This document shows positions 9,500 through 18,481 of a stretch of DNA of 64,000 nt, one piece after another. The stretch is taken from assembly GCF_030817835.1 (NCBI RefSeq), contig NZ_JAUSZR010000001.1, positions 4,340,001-4,404,000 on the forward strand, written 5' to 3'. Position numbers and translations under genes: made by a program. Under the pieces are notes generated by a model. The model had not been told where the DNA came from, searched no databases, and saw only the letters and a list, made by a program, of their open reading frames with translations. The stretch's first letter is position 1. Each line of letters begins with the position of its first letter. Source of the stretch: Pseudarthrobacter sp. W1I19 (lineage in GTDB: Bacteria; Actinomycetota; Actinomycetes; Actinomycetales; Micrococcaceae).

Positions 9500-11254
9500 C
9501 TAGAACGGTGGTGGCTCTGGCTGTTGGAGTGGATACAGGACTTTTCCGTGGTCGGCTGCTTCGGTGGTGTAGTGCCGGCCCAGCGGTGAACGCCACTCAA
9601 GGTCCCCGGAAGGGGAAGAGTGTCTGTAACTCCACGCGCCGATGGACTTCAGCGCGTGGTGCCGGCGGCAGAGCATGGCCAGGTTTCCGGGATCGGTAGT
9701 CCCGCCGTCCTGCCACTCGATGGTGTGATCGGGCTCGCAGGCGCTGGCCCTATGGGTGCATCCCGGGAAACGGCAGGTCCCGTCGCGGCACTGCAGGTAC
9801 CGGCGCAGCGCCTTCGGTGGACGATATGCCCGGCGCCCCGCACCCAACGCCTGCCCGGTGGTACCGTCCGTGAACAGCAGGTACCAGGCAGGCGCCAGGG
9901 CAGCCAAACACCGGGCCGTAGCAGCATCAAGGGGGCCGTACCCCTCGAGTTCAGCCGTTCCGAAGTCACCAGCCGCAGGTCCGGCCGCGCCAACCCCAGC
10001 CGCCCCAGACTCAGCTCCTGGCAGCCCGGCCGCACCAAGTCCAGCCGCCGCGGAGGGCAATGTGGCTGGTTCAGCCGCTACGGCATCGCCGCCGGAACCC
10101 GGGCTGCCGCCCATAACCTGTCCCACCGGGATAGTCACCACGATCTCGGGGCGGAACACCCCGGATTCCGCCCCGTCAGGGCCACCAAAAAGCTTGTCGG
10201 ACGCGCCCGATTCAGGCCCACCCAAGAGGCGGTAGGCCAGCGACTCGGCGCGGAACTCCGACAGCGTAGGCGAATCCGCACCAGCGCCGGCCCCACGTGC
10301 AGTGCCGGATCCCGGCGCAGTGCCGGCCCCAGGTGCAGTGCCGGATCCCGGTGCAGTGCCGGGTTCAGCAGCAGCGCTGTGTCCAGAAGCCGAGCCGGGC
10401 CCGGGAAGGTCCCTGAGGTCCTTGAGCTCCGCGGCCCGTGCGCTGGCCAGCCGCGCATCACGATCGAGTCCGCTATAGATCGCCATTCCGACCTCCGCGG
10501 TGAGGAACGCCGTGAGCGTGCACATCCCGTCCGGCTCAGCCCTAAACCAGACACCGCGCTCACGCCGGGCCGCCTCTTTGCGGGCCGCGAGGCTTTCAGG
10601 GTGAAGCTGTTCACGCAACCGCCGCAGACAGGCACGCAATTCAGCCGGTGTGCGCCTGCGGCCATGCCGGGTCCTCGTGCGCCGCAGCGCAACCGATGCA
10701 AACCTTTCAGCCTGCCCGTCAGGGAGGGAACGGGCCTGATCAACAATGATCCGCGCATGCGCGTCCGAAATGTCGCCCGCCTCCAGCGCTTCAAGGACCT
10801 CCCAAAGCGGCCCCGTCAGCTCCGACGCATCATTGAGCAAGCGCGCAGCCGTGCCTTCCGAGAGGGCGCAGGCAGTTGAGACTTCGGTGACAGCAAGCGC
10901 ATGGGCCTCGTCCCCGCCAAACCGTACCGGCTGGTTCTCCTGCCGCCCACGAGATTCTTCCGCAACAGCTTCCTCCACCCGGGCAAGCCCGCCATGCTTC
11001 ATGCCCGTCGCCCAGGCGATCAGCCTGTCAGCCGACTGCACCATCCGGATGGCACCATCGGCGGTCAGGAAGGCAGGAACCGGAAAACTCACCGTCCCGG
11101 CCAACAGCGAATCCTCCCCGTCCGTGAACTCGACAACCGGAACCCACGCCTCGTCGTCGATGACGAACGGCCCAACCTCCACGCTGCACCCCCTCCACGG
11201 AACCAATGCCCCTCCTCCTCGGGACACTTTCAGACTACGAGCAGGGTCAGACAT
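9500..11254 (-). CDS. DUF222/13E12-family HNH endonuclease-like protein, copy 1
   Basis: A 584-residue protein. The long helical DUF222 (13E12 repeat) domain occupies roughly residues 1-270, followed by a Gly/Ala/Pro-rich linker and a C-terminal HNH nuclease fold with CRFPGCTHRA, CEPDHTIEW, NLAMLCRRHH (Cys4-zinc-like and His-Asn-His residues). The family is greatly expanded in actinobacteria, and mycobacterial REP13E12 copies serve as prophage integration sites. Its cellular role is unsettled. A nearly identical copy is at 54938-56560. This copy is longer by about 44 residues, all in the low-complexity linker, which contains 18-bp tandem repeats at DNA level. Confidence 0.9.
   Translation of the reverse strand: MSDPARSLKVSRGGGALVPWRGCSVEVGPFVIDDEAWVPVVEFTDGEDSLLAGTVSFPVPAFLTADGAIRMVQSADRLIAWATGMKHGGLARVEEAVAEESRGRQENQPVRFGGDEAHALAVTEVSTACALSEGTAARLLNDASELTGPLWEVLEALEAGDISDAHARIIVDQARSLPDGQAERFASVALRRTRTRHGRRRTPAELRACLRRLREQLHPESLAARKEAARRERGVWFRAEPDGMCTLTAFLTAEVGMAIYSGLDRDARLASARAAELKDLRDLPGPGSASGHSAAAEPGTAPGSGTAPGAGTAPGSGTARGAGAGADSPTLSEFRAESLAYRLLGGPESGASDKLFGGPDGAESGVFRPEIVVTIPVGQVMGGSPGSGGDAVAAEPATLPSAAAGLGAAGLPGAESGAAGVGAAGPAAGDFGTAELEGYGPLDAATARCLAALAPAWYLLFTDGTTGQALGAGRRAYRPPKALRRYLQCRDGTCRFPGCTHRASACEPDHTIEWQDGGTTDPGNLAMLCRRHHALKSIGAWSYRHSSPSGDLEWRSPLGRHYTTEAADHGKVLYPLQQPEPPPF
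10283..10369. repeat. 18-bp tandem repeat in the HNH linker, about 5 units
   Basis: Units such as AGTGCCGGATCCCGGTGC repeat with an 18-bp period (10283, 10301, 10319, 10337, partial 10355). They encode Thr-Ala-Pro-Gly-Ser/Ala-Gly units. The paralogous gene has only about three units at 55622-55672, so the array varies in copy number. Confidence 0.75.
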
Positions 11255-11340
11255 TCATGCCCCCAACCGATCCGCACAGGATTCATGCCGCCAAGTGTGC
11301 ATCCCGTTCCACAGGAGTCAGTGCGGGAAGGGGTTCCGGG

Positions 11341-11805
11341 TCAGTACTCGCCCTTGATCACAAAGTAGGAGCCGCGGATGACGCCGGCGAGCTTCGACTT
11401 CTGCCGCGCGAACTTGAAGCTGGACGCCAGTTCCTCGGGAACATCCATGCCGTCAGACAGCTTGAATCCGACTGCCCGTTTCCCGCCTTCCTCGAGGCCG
11501 TACATCACGTTGATGGCCAGGCCGGACTCATAAAACACGTACGCCATCCGCAGCCCGTCCACTTCGAAGGAAGACACCTCGAGTGGACGGGATGCGATGA
11601 CGAGGTTGCGCTCGGTGGAGAGGATGTTGTGCACGTACGCCACCGTCTCCGGCGCCTCGTCGGCGGGGGTGACGGTGAAATCGTGGTCGTACTTGTTTTT
11701 GTAGTACCGCGCCTCGTTGGCCCGCAGCCCGGCCAGCGCCTCAGCGACCGGCGATGATTCCAGGCCAACGGTGGACACGTTCTTGAAATCTACGGTGTAC
11801 GGCAT
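11341..11805 (-). CDS. conserved hypothetical protein, 154 aa
   Basis: A soluble 154-residue protein with alternating short beta strands and charged segments (ERNLVIASRPLEVSSFEVDG, KLAGVIRGSYFVIKGEY). It has no signal peptide or membrane span. A purine-rich AGGAGG sequence lies just before ATG 11805. It lies 27 bp downstream of ilvD on the same strand and may share its transcript. I do not recognise the family. Confidence 0.75.
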   Translation of the reverse strand: MPYTVDFKNVSTVGLESSPVAEALAGLRANEARYYKNKYDHDFTVTPADEAPETVAYVHNILSTERNLVIASRPLEVSSFEVDGLRMAYVFYESGLAINVMYGLEEGGKRAVGFKLSDGMDVPEELASSFKFARQKSKLAGVIRGSYFVIKGEY

Positions 11806-11832
11806 GCATCCTCCTGTAAGTTCCAGCGCAGC

Positions 11833-13698
11833 CTACACGAGGTTCTCCACCAGCGAGACGTCCCGCACCGCACCCTTGTCGGCAGACAGTGCCATTGCGG
11901 CGTAGGCGCGCAGGGCCGGGGAGACATAGCGGTCCCGGTTCTTGGCCTTGTACCCGCCATTGGCCTCCAGTTTTTCGCGGCGTTCGGCGAGGACCTCGTC
12001 GGGGACCTGCAGCTGTAGGGAGCGCTGCGTGATGTCGATGCTGATGATGTCGCCGTCCTCAACCAGGGCGATCGTGCCGCCGGAGGCAGCCTCCGGGGAG
12101 ATATGCCCGATCGACAGGCCCGAGGTGCCGCCGGAGAAGCGGCCGTCCGTGATGAGGGCGCACTTCTTGCCGAGCCCGCGGCCCTTGAGGAACGACGTCG
12201 GATAGAGCATTTCCTGCATGCCCGGACCACCGCGCGGGCCCTCGTAGCGGATGACCACCACGTCGCCTTCCTTGACGCCCTTGTTCAGGATCTTTTCCAC
12301 GGCTTCGTCCTGGGACTCGCACACCACTGCCGGACCTTCGAAGGTCCAGATGGACTCGTCCACGCCGGCGGTCTTCACCACGGCACCGTCCACGGCCACG
12401 TTGCCGCGGAGCACGGCCAGTCCGCCGTCCTTGGAGTAGGCGTGCTCCACCGAGCGGATGCAGCCTTCCGCGGCGTCGGTGTCCAGGGAGGTCCACTGGT
12501 TCGACTGGGAGAAGGCGGTGGAGGAGCGGACCCCGCCGGGAGCCGCATGCCAGAGGGCCTTCGCTTCTTCGGTGGCCTTGCCGCCGCGGATGTCCCAGTC
12601 ATCCAGCCAGCCGTCCAGGTCCGCGGAGTGCACGGAGTGGACGTTCTTGTGCAGGAGGCCGCCGCGGTTCAGTTCGCCCAGCAGTGCGGGGATGCCGCCG
12701 GCGCGGTGCACGTCCTCCATGTAATAGGTCTTGTCCTTGGCGACGTTCGGGGCCACCTTTGCCAGGCAGGGCACCTGGCGCGACTTGGCATCCATCTCGG
12801 CCAGTCCGTACTCCACGCCCGCTTCCTGGGCCGCGGCCAGCAGGTGCAGGATCGTGTTTGTGGAACCGCCCATCGAGATGTCCAGGGCCATGGCGTTGTC
12901 AAAGGCCTCGGCAGTGGCGATGGAGCGCGGCAGAACTGAGTCGTCGTCGCCGTCGTAATAGCGCTTGACGAGTTCGACGACGGTGGCGCCGGCCTTCTCG
13001 TACAGCGCCTTGCGCGCGGTGTGGGTCGCGAGCACGGAGCCGTTGCCCGGCAGGGCCAGTCCGATGGCCTCGGCGAGGCAGTTCATGGAGTTGGCGGTGA
13101 ACATGCCGGAGCAGGAACCGCAGGTGGGGCAGGCGTTCTCTTCAATGAGGTTGATGTCTTCATCGGAAATGGACTCGTCCACGGCGTCGGCAATCGCGTT
13201 CACGAGGTCCAGGGAGCGTACGGAGCCGTCGGTCAGGGTCACACGGCCAGCCTCCATGGGCCCGCCGGAGACGAACACTACGGGGATGTTCAGGCGCAGC
13301 GCGGCCATGAGCATGCCCGGCGTGATCTTGTCGCAGTTGGAGATGCACACCAGGGCGTCGGCGCAGTGTGCGTTGACCATGTACTCCACGGAGTCGGCGA
13401 TCAGGTCGCGGGAAGGCAGGGAGTAGAGCATGCCGGAGTGGCCCATGGCGATGCCGTCGTCCACGGCAATGGTGTTGAATTCCCGAGGCACGGCGCCGGC
13501 GGCAAGGATCGCGTCGGAGACAATCCGTCCCACGGGGGCGAGGTGGGTGTGCCCCGGGACAAACTCGGTGAAGGAGTTGGCGACGGCGATGATCGGCTTC
13601 CCGATGTCCGAGTTGGCGACGCCGGAGGCGCGCAGCAGTGCGCGGGCGCCGGCCATGTTGCGGCCATGGGTGACTGTTTTAGAGCGAAGTGCAGGCAT
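11833..13698 (-). CDS. ilvD: dihydroxy-acid dehydratase
   Basis: A 621-residue iron-sulfur dehydratase that converts 2,3-dihydroxy-isovalerate and its isoleucine-pathway homologue to 2-keto acids in branched-chain amino acid synthesis. Typical segments are [14 protein letters not shown] at the N-terminus, [15 protein letters not shown] and [20 protein letters not shown] with the cluster cysteines, and [20 protein letters not shown] near the C-terminus. Length is normal. ilvD and the edd/sugar-acid dehydratases share a family, but the short N-terminus and overall pattern fit IlvD better than an aldonate dehydratase. It is divergent from an XRE regulator with a palindrome in the gap. Confidence 0.94.
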   Translation of the reverse strand: MPALRSKTVTHGRNMAGARALLRASGVANSDIGKPIIAVANSFTEFVPGHTHLAPVGRIVSDAILAAGAVPREFNTIAVDDGIAMGHSGMLYSLPSRDLIADSVEYMVNAHCADALVCISNCDKITPGMLMAALRLNIPVVFVSGGPMEAGRVTLTDGSVRSLDLVNAIADAVDESISDEDINLIEENACPTCGSCSGMFTANSMNCLAEAIGLALPGNGSVLATHTARKALYEKAGATVVELVKRYYDGDDDSVLPRSIATAEAFDNAMALDISMGGSTNTILHLLAAAQEAGVEYGLAEMDAKSRQVPCLAKVAPNVAKDKTYYMEDVHRAGGIPALLGELNRGGLLHKNVHSVHSADLDGWLDDWDIRGGKATEEAKALWHAAPGGVRSSTAFSQSNQWTSLDTDAAEGCIRSVEHAYSKDGGLAVLRGNVAVDGAVVKTAGVDESIWTFEGPAVVCESQDEAVEKILNKGVKEGDVVVIRYEGPRGGPGMQEMLYPTSFLKGRGLGKKCALITDGRFSGGTSGLSIGHISPEAASGGTIALVEDGDIISIDITQRSLQLQVPDEVLAERREKLEANGGYKAKNRDRYVSPALRAYAAMALSADKGAVRDVSLVENLV

Positions 13699-13746
13699 GC
13701 TACCGATCCTGCCCGCCCGCGCGCGCGGACGGAAGACAGTGCTGAT

Positions 13747-13775
13747 ACTAGTAGTAGGAGTACCAGAGTACTAGT
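13747..13775. promoter_or_regulatory. palindrome between ilvD and the XRE regulator
   Basis: Perfect 7-bp arms ACTAGTA and TACTAGT are separated by 15 bp, and a GAGTACC/GAGTACT direct repeat lies inside. The element overlaps or abuts the start of the regulator gene, so it is probably the operator for autoregulation. It could also affect ilvD, which starts 49 bp away. Confidence 0.55.
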
Positions 13776-13785
13776 GTTGTCTCCC

Positions 13786-14625
13786 GTGAAAGAGGCCGGG
13801 GATAGACGCAAGGAGCTGGGCCTGTTCCTGCGGGCACGGCGGGACCAGGCGCTGCGGTCCGAGTATGGATTGCCGCCCGTCGCCCGCCGGCGTGAGCGGG
13901 GGCTGCGGCGGGAGGAAGTCGCCTTCCTTTCCGGCGTGAGCGTCACCTGGTACACGTGGCTGGAGCAGGGCCGGGACATCAGGCCCTCCCGCGAAGTCCT
14001 GGAAGCTGTGGCCTGCACCCTGCACCTCTCGGAGACGGGGCGTTCCTACGTCCTGTCCTTGGGCGGTTATTCGGCGCCCGTCACGGCCGGTCCGGTGGCT
14101 GCCGACGCTCCGGCCCACATCCAACGGCTCCTCGACGCCCTCGGCCCGAACCCCGCTTTCGCGTTGGCACCGGACTGGAGCGTCACCGGCTGGAACAGGG
14201 CCTATGCCGCGCTGTATCCCAACATCGCCAACGTTGCCGCCCCGGAGCGGAACCTGCTGTGGCTGGTCTTCACGGACCCGTACGTCCGCGAGCTGCTCCC
14301 CGACTGGGACGTCACCAGCAGGCGGTTCCTGGCCGAGTTCCGGGCAGAAGCAGGGCAGCGGCTCGGCGATCCGGACGTGGCCTACCAGGTGGAGCGGCTC
14401 AAGAAGACGAGTCCTGAGTTCAAGGAGGGCTGGGACCGGTACGACATCCTCGGTTTCGAATCCCGTGAACGGCTCTTCCACCACCCGTCGGTGGGCGTGC
14501 TCCGGCTGGAACACCACCAGGTGTCGCCCTCGGACCGCCCGGACCTGCACCTTGTGGTCTACACCCCGGCGCCGGACAGCGACGCCGCGGAGCAGATTCA
14601 GCGGCTGCTCTCAGCCGGCAGCTAG
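13786..14625 (+). CDS. XRE-type regulator with MmyB-like ligand domain
   Basis: A 279-residue protein. An N-terminal helix-turn-helix (ELGLFLRARR, GLRREEVAFLSGVSVTWYTWLEQGRDIRPSREVLEAVA) is followed by a C-terminal MmyB-like ligand-binding domain (FALAPDWSVTGWNRAYAALYP). In this family the C-terminal domain binds small hydrophobic ligands, and the targets are often neighbouring oxidoreductases. The start is uncertain: GTG 13786 is chosen by family length, but GTG 13774 and TTG 13777 are in frame, and none has an ideal ribosome site. A leaderless message is possible. The frame extends far upstream antisense to ilvD, and that part is not real. Confidence 0.85.
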   Translation: MKEAGDRRKELGLFLRARRDQALRSEYGLPPVARRRERGLRREEVAFLSGVSVTWYTWLEQGRDIRPSREVLEAVACTLHLSETGRSYVLSLGGYSAPVTAGPVAADAPAHIQRLLDALGPNPAFALAPDWSVTGWNRAYAALYPNIANVAAPERNLLWLVFTDPYVRELLPDWDVTSRRFLAEFRAEAGQRLGDPDVAYQVERLKKTSPEFKEGWDRYDILGFESRERLFHHPSVGVLRLEHHQVSPSDRPDLHLVVYTPAPDSDAAEQIQRLLSAGS

Positions 14626-14658
14626 CAGCTAGCCGTCCCCGCTGCCCTTCCGGTAAGC

Positions 14659-15237
14659 CTACGAGTCCGTGCGCCTGCCCTTCAGCTTGTCCAGGATCCG
14701 GTCCACTAGGCCTACGCCCGGTCCCAGGGTTTTGTGGAACAACTCGGAATGCGGCGCGCTCGGATGCGGCCTGGTGGGCGCCAGCTTCTTCGCTTTTTCC
14801 ACCTTTTCGCCCATGTCGACGAGTTTCTCCCGGGGGATGTGCAGGCGGAGCTTGGGAAATTGTTCGGTCTCCTCATCGTTGGCGTGATGGCTCAGCTGCG
14901 CCTCGAGCTCATTGACCAGCTCCATGAAAGCCGGTTCGGAAGCCTCCACCTTCTCCAGCCGCTTCATGAGCTTGACGATGTCGTCATGCTCCTTCTTGTC
15001 GTGTTCCACTTCGTCCTTGCCGTTCGGCACGTGGTCCTCAATCGCGGGGTACACATACATTTCCTCGGCAACGGCATGGCGCATGACCTCCGCGATCAAG
15101 GTGTCCGCCAGGCCCCTGCGCTGGCTGTCCTCGGACGCACTCCTGATCTGCCCGATCAGCGCAATCATGTCCTGGTGATCACTGGTCAGGATGTCCACGA
15201 CGTCCACGTTTGTTCCGGCGGAATTGGTATCACTCAT
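14659..15237 (-). CDS. hemerythrin HHE-domain protein
   Basis: A 192-residue cytoplasmic protein with an HHE cation-binding four-helix domain. The conserved histidines and acids are in LTSDHQDMIALI, MRHAVAEEMYVYPAIEDH, VEHDKKEHDDIVKLM and LSHHANDEETEQFPKL, the pattern of a di-iron hemerythrin-like site. The C-terminal 45 residues are basic and look disordered. Start ATG 15237 is set by a strong AGGAGGAGGG ribosome site, and a longer frame exists but lacks one. Family members bind oxygen or act in nitric-oxide and oxidative stress. The specific role here is unknown. Confidence 0.9.
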   Translation of the reverse strand: MSDTNSAGTNVDVVDILTSDHQDMIALIGQIRSASEDSQRRGLADTLIAEVMRHAVAEEMYVYPAIEDHVPNGKDEVEHDKKEHDDIVKLMKRLEKVEASEPAFMELVNELEAQLSHHANDEETEQFPKLRLHIPREKLVDMGEKVEKAKKLAPTRPHPSAPHSELFHKTLGPGVGLVDRILDKLKGRRTDS

Positions 15238-15292
15238 GAGCTTGCCCTCCTCCTGGATCGCTCCCTGTAAGCGACGTAAGAGGGTCAAAATA

Positions 15293-16156
15293 TCACGCAG
15301 CAACAGTGGGATCCATAGGCGGAAAGTGCCGCGGATCAGGCTCCCTAACGCGCCGCCCCAGCTGCTCAATCAGGTCGTTCCACAACCCGTCGCTGTCGAT
15401 CCTGTGGTGGATCACCGTTCCCGGATCAGCAGCGATGCCAGCCGTGCCGCGGCTTGGCACAAACGGCGCCAGGACACTGTCTCCGAGGGTCAGCGTGCTG
15501 CCGAGCTCAACGAAGGGCGGAACGTCGAGCAGCCGCTCCGCCAACCAGGAACCAACCCTTGACGCGGCAGCCAGCTCGTTCTTCACCGCATCCACCGCAA
15601 CGGCCATCCGCGTGTACTCCTCGTACGGGATCCGGACAAGGGGCATCCCCGACGCCAGCACCTCCACGGCCGAGGCGGCGTCAGTGTCCGCGTTGTATTC
15701 CCCGCGGTCCGCTTCCGCCAACGTGCCACCCACCCAGACCAGCGTTGCGCGATCGGCGAGCGCCGGGTCCAGCCGCAGCGCGGCAGCGATGTTGGTCAGC
15801 GGTCCTCCACACAGGACAGTGGTTTGCTCACAGCGCGCGGAGGTTTCCACGATTCCGCGTGCCCCAGCGCTGACCTGCCCTGCGCCGGTTCCGGGAGCCT
15901 CGGCACCGGTGATGACCAGGACATCATTAATCCCCATCAGCTCCAGGAGCTCCTCGGCCAGTTCCCTGCCCCGGCTGGCTGTCGTTGCAGGGTCGGCTCC
16001 TGCTGCTGCGGCAAGTCCCGGATCCAGCGGTGACGTGGTTACCAGGACCGTTACGTCCGGGCCGCATCGCAACAGGATGTGCGACAGGGCAACGAGCCCG
16101 TCCGGATCGCCGCCGAAGTCGTTATCCACGACCAGCAGCTCCGCCAAAGCCGCCAC
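15293..16156 (-). CDS. nucleoside hydrolase-like protein
   Basis: A 287-residue member of the inosine/uridine nucleoside hydrolase (IUNH) fold. The N-terminal calcium motif is VDNDFGGDPDGLVAL instead of the usual DTDPGxDDxxAL, so it belongs to a divergent branch. LCGGPLTNIAAALR is the conserved mid-protein motif. It starts at GTG 16156, 2 nt after the rhamnosidase stop. A TTG at 16147 with a better-spaced AGGAG is an alternative. It is the last gene of the importer-rhamnosidase operon, an odd place for nucleoside salvage, so it may hydrolyse another N- or O-glycosidic bond. That is inferred. Confidence 0.85.
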   Translation of the reverse strand: MAALAELLVVDNDFGGDPDGLVALSHILLRCGPDVTVLVTTSPLDPGLAAAAGADPATTASRGRELAEELLELMGINDVLVITGAEAPGTGAGQVSAGARGIVETSARCEQTTVLCGGPLTNIAAALRLDPALADRATLVWVGGTLAEADRGEYNADTDAASAVEVLASGMPLVRIPYEEYTRMAVAVDAVKNELAAASRVGSWLAERLLDVPPFVELGSTLTLGDSVLAPFVPSRGTAGIAADPGTVIHHRIDSDGLWNDLIEQLGRRVREPDPRHFPPMDPTVAA

Positions 16157-16158
16157 TC

Positions 16159-18444
16159 CTACGCCCCGGCCGTGAAGGCCAACGCGGCAGGCACGCTGAA
16201 GCTGTGAGTGCCGGCACCCACGGTGCGCTGCTCACCGCCCGGAAGTACGACGTCGGCCTCTACTCCCCCGGGTAGGGTCGCCTCGAGGTGGAATGCGCCG
16301 TCGTCGTGCTTCCACTCCACGCGGACGGTTCCGTGCGGCATCTTGAGGGAGGTCTTGGCCCAGTCGATGCCCTCGCCCGGCACCGGCGCAATCCGCACCT
16401 TGCCATAACCGGGTGCGAGCGGGCTGATGCCGCCCACAGTCTTGTGCAGCCAGTCCGCCACCGCACCCAGGGCATAGTGGTTGAAGCTGGTCATCTCGCC
16501 GGGGTTGATGGTGCCGTCGGGGAGCATGGAGTCCCACCGCTCCCACACGGTGGTGGCCCCCATGGTCACCGGGTAGAGCCAGGACGGGCAGCCCTCCTCC
16601 AGCAGCAGGCGGTAGGCCTCCTCGCTGTGGCCCGTGTCCGTGAGCGCGCCGGTGATGAACGGGGTGCCCGCGAAGCCGGTGGATACGCGGTAGTTGTTCT
16701 TCCGGACCAGCTCGGCGAGGCGCTCCCCCGCGAAGTCGGCGTGCTCCGCGCTGGGCAGGATCCCGAACGCGATGGCCAGCGCGTAGACGGTGGTGCAGTC
16801 GCTGCGGATGGTGCCGTCGGTGGCCACGTAGTGCTCCAGGTACGATGCCTGGACCCGTGCGGCCAACTGCTCGAAGTATTCGGCGTCGTCCTGGTGCCCC
16901 AGCAGCCGGGCCGTCTGGGCCGTGATGGTCGCCGTGCGGAACATACACGTAGTGGCAACAACCCCGGTGTCCGCCTTCGCGTCCCACGGCTTGTCCGGAT
17001 CGGCGTCGGGGTCCAGCCAGTCACCGAACTGGAAGCCCTGGTCCCAGAGTCCGGTGGGTGAGAGCAGGCCTTCCACCCGGCGGGTGTGTGAAGTCATGGA
17101 TTCGTACTGGTTCTGCAGCACGGTGAGGTCGCCGTAGGCCTCCCACAGCGCCCACGGCACCCAGACCGAGGCCTCGCTCCAGAGCGCCGACGATTCCGGC
17201 GCCGGGAACTCAGGCGGCTGCGGGCAGTACTTCAGCGCATCCGGCACGGTGATGGGCACCAGGCCGTCCGCTGCCTTCTGCTCCGCGGCGAGGTCCAGGA
17301 GCCAGTCCTGCAGGAAGCCCTTGACGTTGTAGAGGAACGCTGCGGTGGGAGCGAAGACGGCAATGTCGCCGGTCCAGCCCAGCCGCTCGTCGCGCTGCGG
17401 GCAGTCCGTCGGAAGGTCCAGGAAGTTGCCCCGCAGGCCCCAGACGATGTTGCGGTGCAGCTGGTTCACCAGCTCGTTGGAGCACTCGAAGGTGCCGGTG
17501 CGTTCCAGCTCGGAGTGCACCACCACCGCCTCGAGTGAGTCCTCGGTGAGCGTGCCCGGCCAGCCGGAGATCTCGGCGTAGCGGAAGCCATGGAATGTCT
17601 TGGTCGGTTCGAAGAAGTCCTCGCCGCCGGACAGGATGAACGTGTCCGTGGCCTTGGCGGACCGCAGCGGGCGGACTCCGAGCTCCCCGTCCTCCAGCAC
17701 TTCTGCGTGGCGCACGGTGATGGCCTGACCTGCCTCGCCCTTCACCGTGAAGCGCAGCCAGCCCACCAGGTTCTGGCCGAAGTCCACCAGCGTCTTGCCG
17801 CTGGGCGAGGTAAAGGTGTCCTGGGGTTTAACGACGGCGGTACGCACCACGGGCGGGCCCACCGGCTCAGCCAGCCGGCCGGCGTCGAACTCCAGCGTGC
17901 GCACCCCCGCCCAGGTGCCGGCGTCAAAGCCTGGCTCCGCCCAGCCCGGCTGGTTCCGGCGGGCGTCGATGGCCTGCCCGTCGTAAAGATCGTTGCAGGT
18001 GGTGGCGGAGGGGCCGGACTGCCAGGAGGAATCCGACGCGACGGTCTGGACGTGCCCGTCCTCGAATTCGATGTCCAGCTGCCCGAAGAAGCCCAGCTCC
18101 TCCCCATAGAGCTTGGACATGCCGTGCCAGGCGAGGCGCCCCCGGTACCAGCCGTTACCCAGCGAAACCCCGATGACGGTCGATGGCCCCACCAGGGACG
18201 TCACGTCGTAGGTCCGGTAGCGGAGCCGCCACTCGTACGAGCTCCATCCCGGGCTCAGCACGTCCTCACCCACGGGAACACCGTTGATCAGGGCCTCGTA
18301 AACCCCGAAAGCGGTGGCACGCAGCGTCGCCTTGGCCACCCCGCCTTGCCCTTCGGCCAGCCGGAATTCCTTCCGGAGCAGCGGGGCGCCGTCGAAGTCT
18401 TCGTCAGGGGTGATCATGGCGGCGTGCCAGGGAGTCGAAGTCAT
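16159..18444 (-). CDS. alpha-L-rhamnosidase (GH78), second copy
   Basis: A 761-residue GH78 enzyme, shorter than the first copy (917 aa) because it lacks part of the N-terminal modules. DCPQRDERLGWTGD near residue 353 holds the probable acid Glu353, and TTVWERWDSM holds the probable base Glu635. Asp residues of the rhamnose pocket are present in the same motif. There is no signal peptide. It sits after the importer ATPase gene and before the nucleoside-hydrolase-like gene, implying that rhamnosides are cleaved after import. The two GH78 enzymes are clearly different and may prefer different linkages, such as alpha-1,6 (rutinose) and alpha-1,2 (neohesperidose). Confidence 0.93.
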   Translation of the reverse strand: MTSTPWHAAMITPDEDFDGAPLLRKEFRLAEGQGGVAKATLRATAFGVYEALINGVPVGEDVLSPGWSSYEWRLRYRTYDVTSLVGPSTVIGVSLGNGWYRGRLAWHGMSKLYGEELGFFGQLDIEFEDGHVQTVASDSSWQSGPSATTCNDLYDGQAIDARRNQPGWAEPGFDAGTWAGVRTLEFDAGRLAEPVGPPVVRTAVVKPQDTFTSPSGKTLVDFGQNLVGWLRFTVKGEAGQAITVRHAEVLEDGELGVRPLRSAKATDTFILSGGEDFFEPTKTFHGFRYAEISGWPGTLTEDSLEAVVVHSELERTGTFECSNELVNQLHRNIVWGLRGNFLDLPTDCPQRDERLGWTGDIAVFAPTAAFLYNVKGFLQDWLLDLAAEQKAADGLVPITVPDALKYCPQPPEFPAPESSALWSEASVWVPWALWEAYGDLTVLQNQYESMTSHTRRVEGLLSPTGLWDQGFQFGDWLDPDADPDKPWDAKADTGVVATTCMFRTATITAQTARLLGHQDDAEYFEQLAARVQASYLEHYVATDGTIRSDCTTVYALAIAFGILPSAEHADFAGERLAELVRKNNYRVSTGFAGTPFITGALTDTGHSEEAYRLLLEEGCPSWLYPVTMGATTVWERWDSMLPDGTINPGEMTSFNHYALGAVADWLHKTVGGISPLAPGYGKVRIAPVPGEGIDWAKTSLKMPHGTVRVEWKHDDGAFHLEATLPGGVEADVVLPGGEQRTVGAGTHSFSVPAALAFTAGA

Positions 18445-18481
18445 GCGGGATGTTCCGTTCTGCAGTCAGTGAAAAAGGTAT

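Larger units (their letters stand above)
9499..11278 (-). repeat. long direct repeat unit A (DUF222-HNH)
   Basis: Near identity with 54937-56580 begins at the CCTAGAACGG stop region and ends about 25 bp upstream of the start codon, after CCCCAACCGATCCGC. Both units have the same orientation and no terminal inverted repeats. This is consistent with gene duplication or gene conversion rather than an insertion sequence. Confidence 0.8.

Noticed and set aside
10283..10369. CRISPR-like array
   Set aside because: The units are contiguous 18-bp coding repeats without unique spacers.
9500..11254. Insertion sequence carrying the HNH gene
   Set aside because: The duplicated units have no terminal inverted repeats, target duplications or transposase; gene duplication or conversion explains them better.
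11833..13698. Sugar-acid (arabinonate/gluconate) dehydratase instead of IlvD
   Set aside because: The family is shared, but the length, the [12 protein letters not shown] start and the lack of sugar genes next to it favour IlvD.
13021..13785. N-terminal extension of the XRE regulator
   Set aside because: The frame runs antisense through ilvD and has no homology to regulator domains. The real protein begins near 13774-13786.
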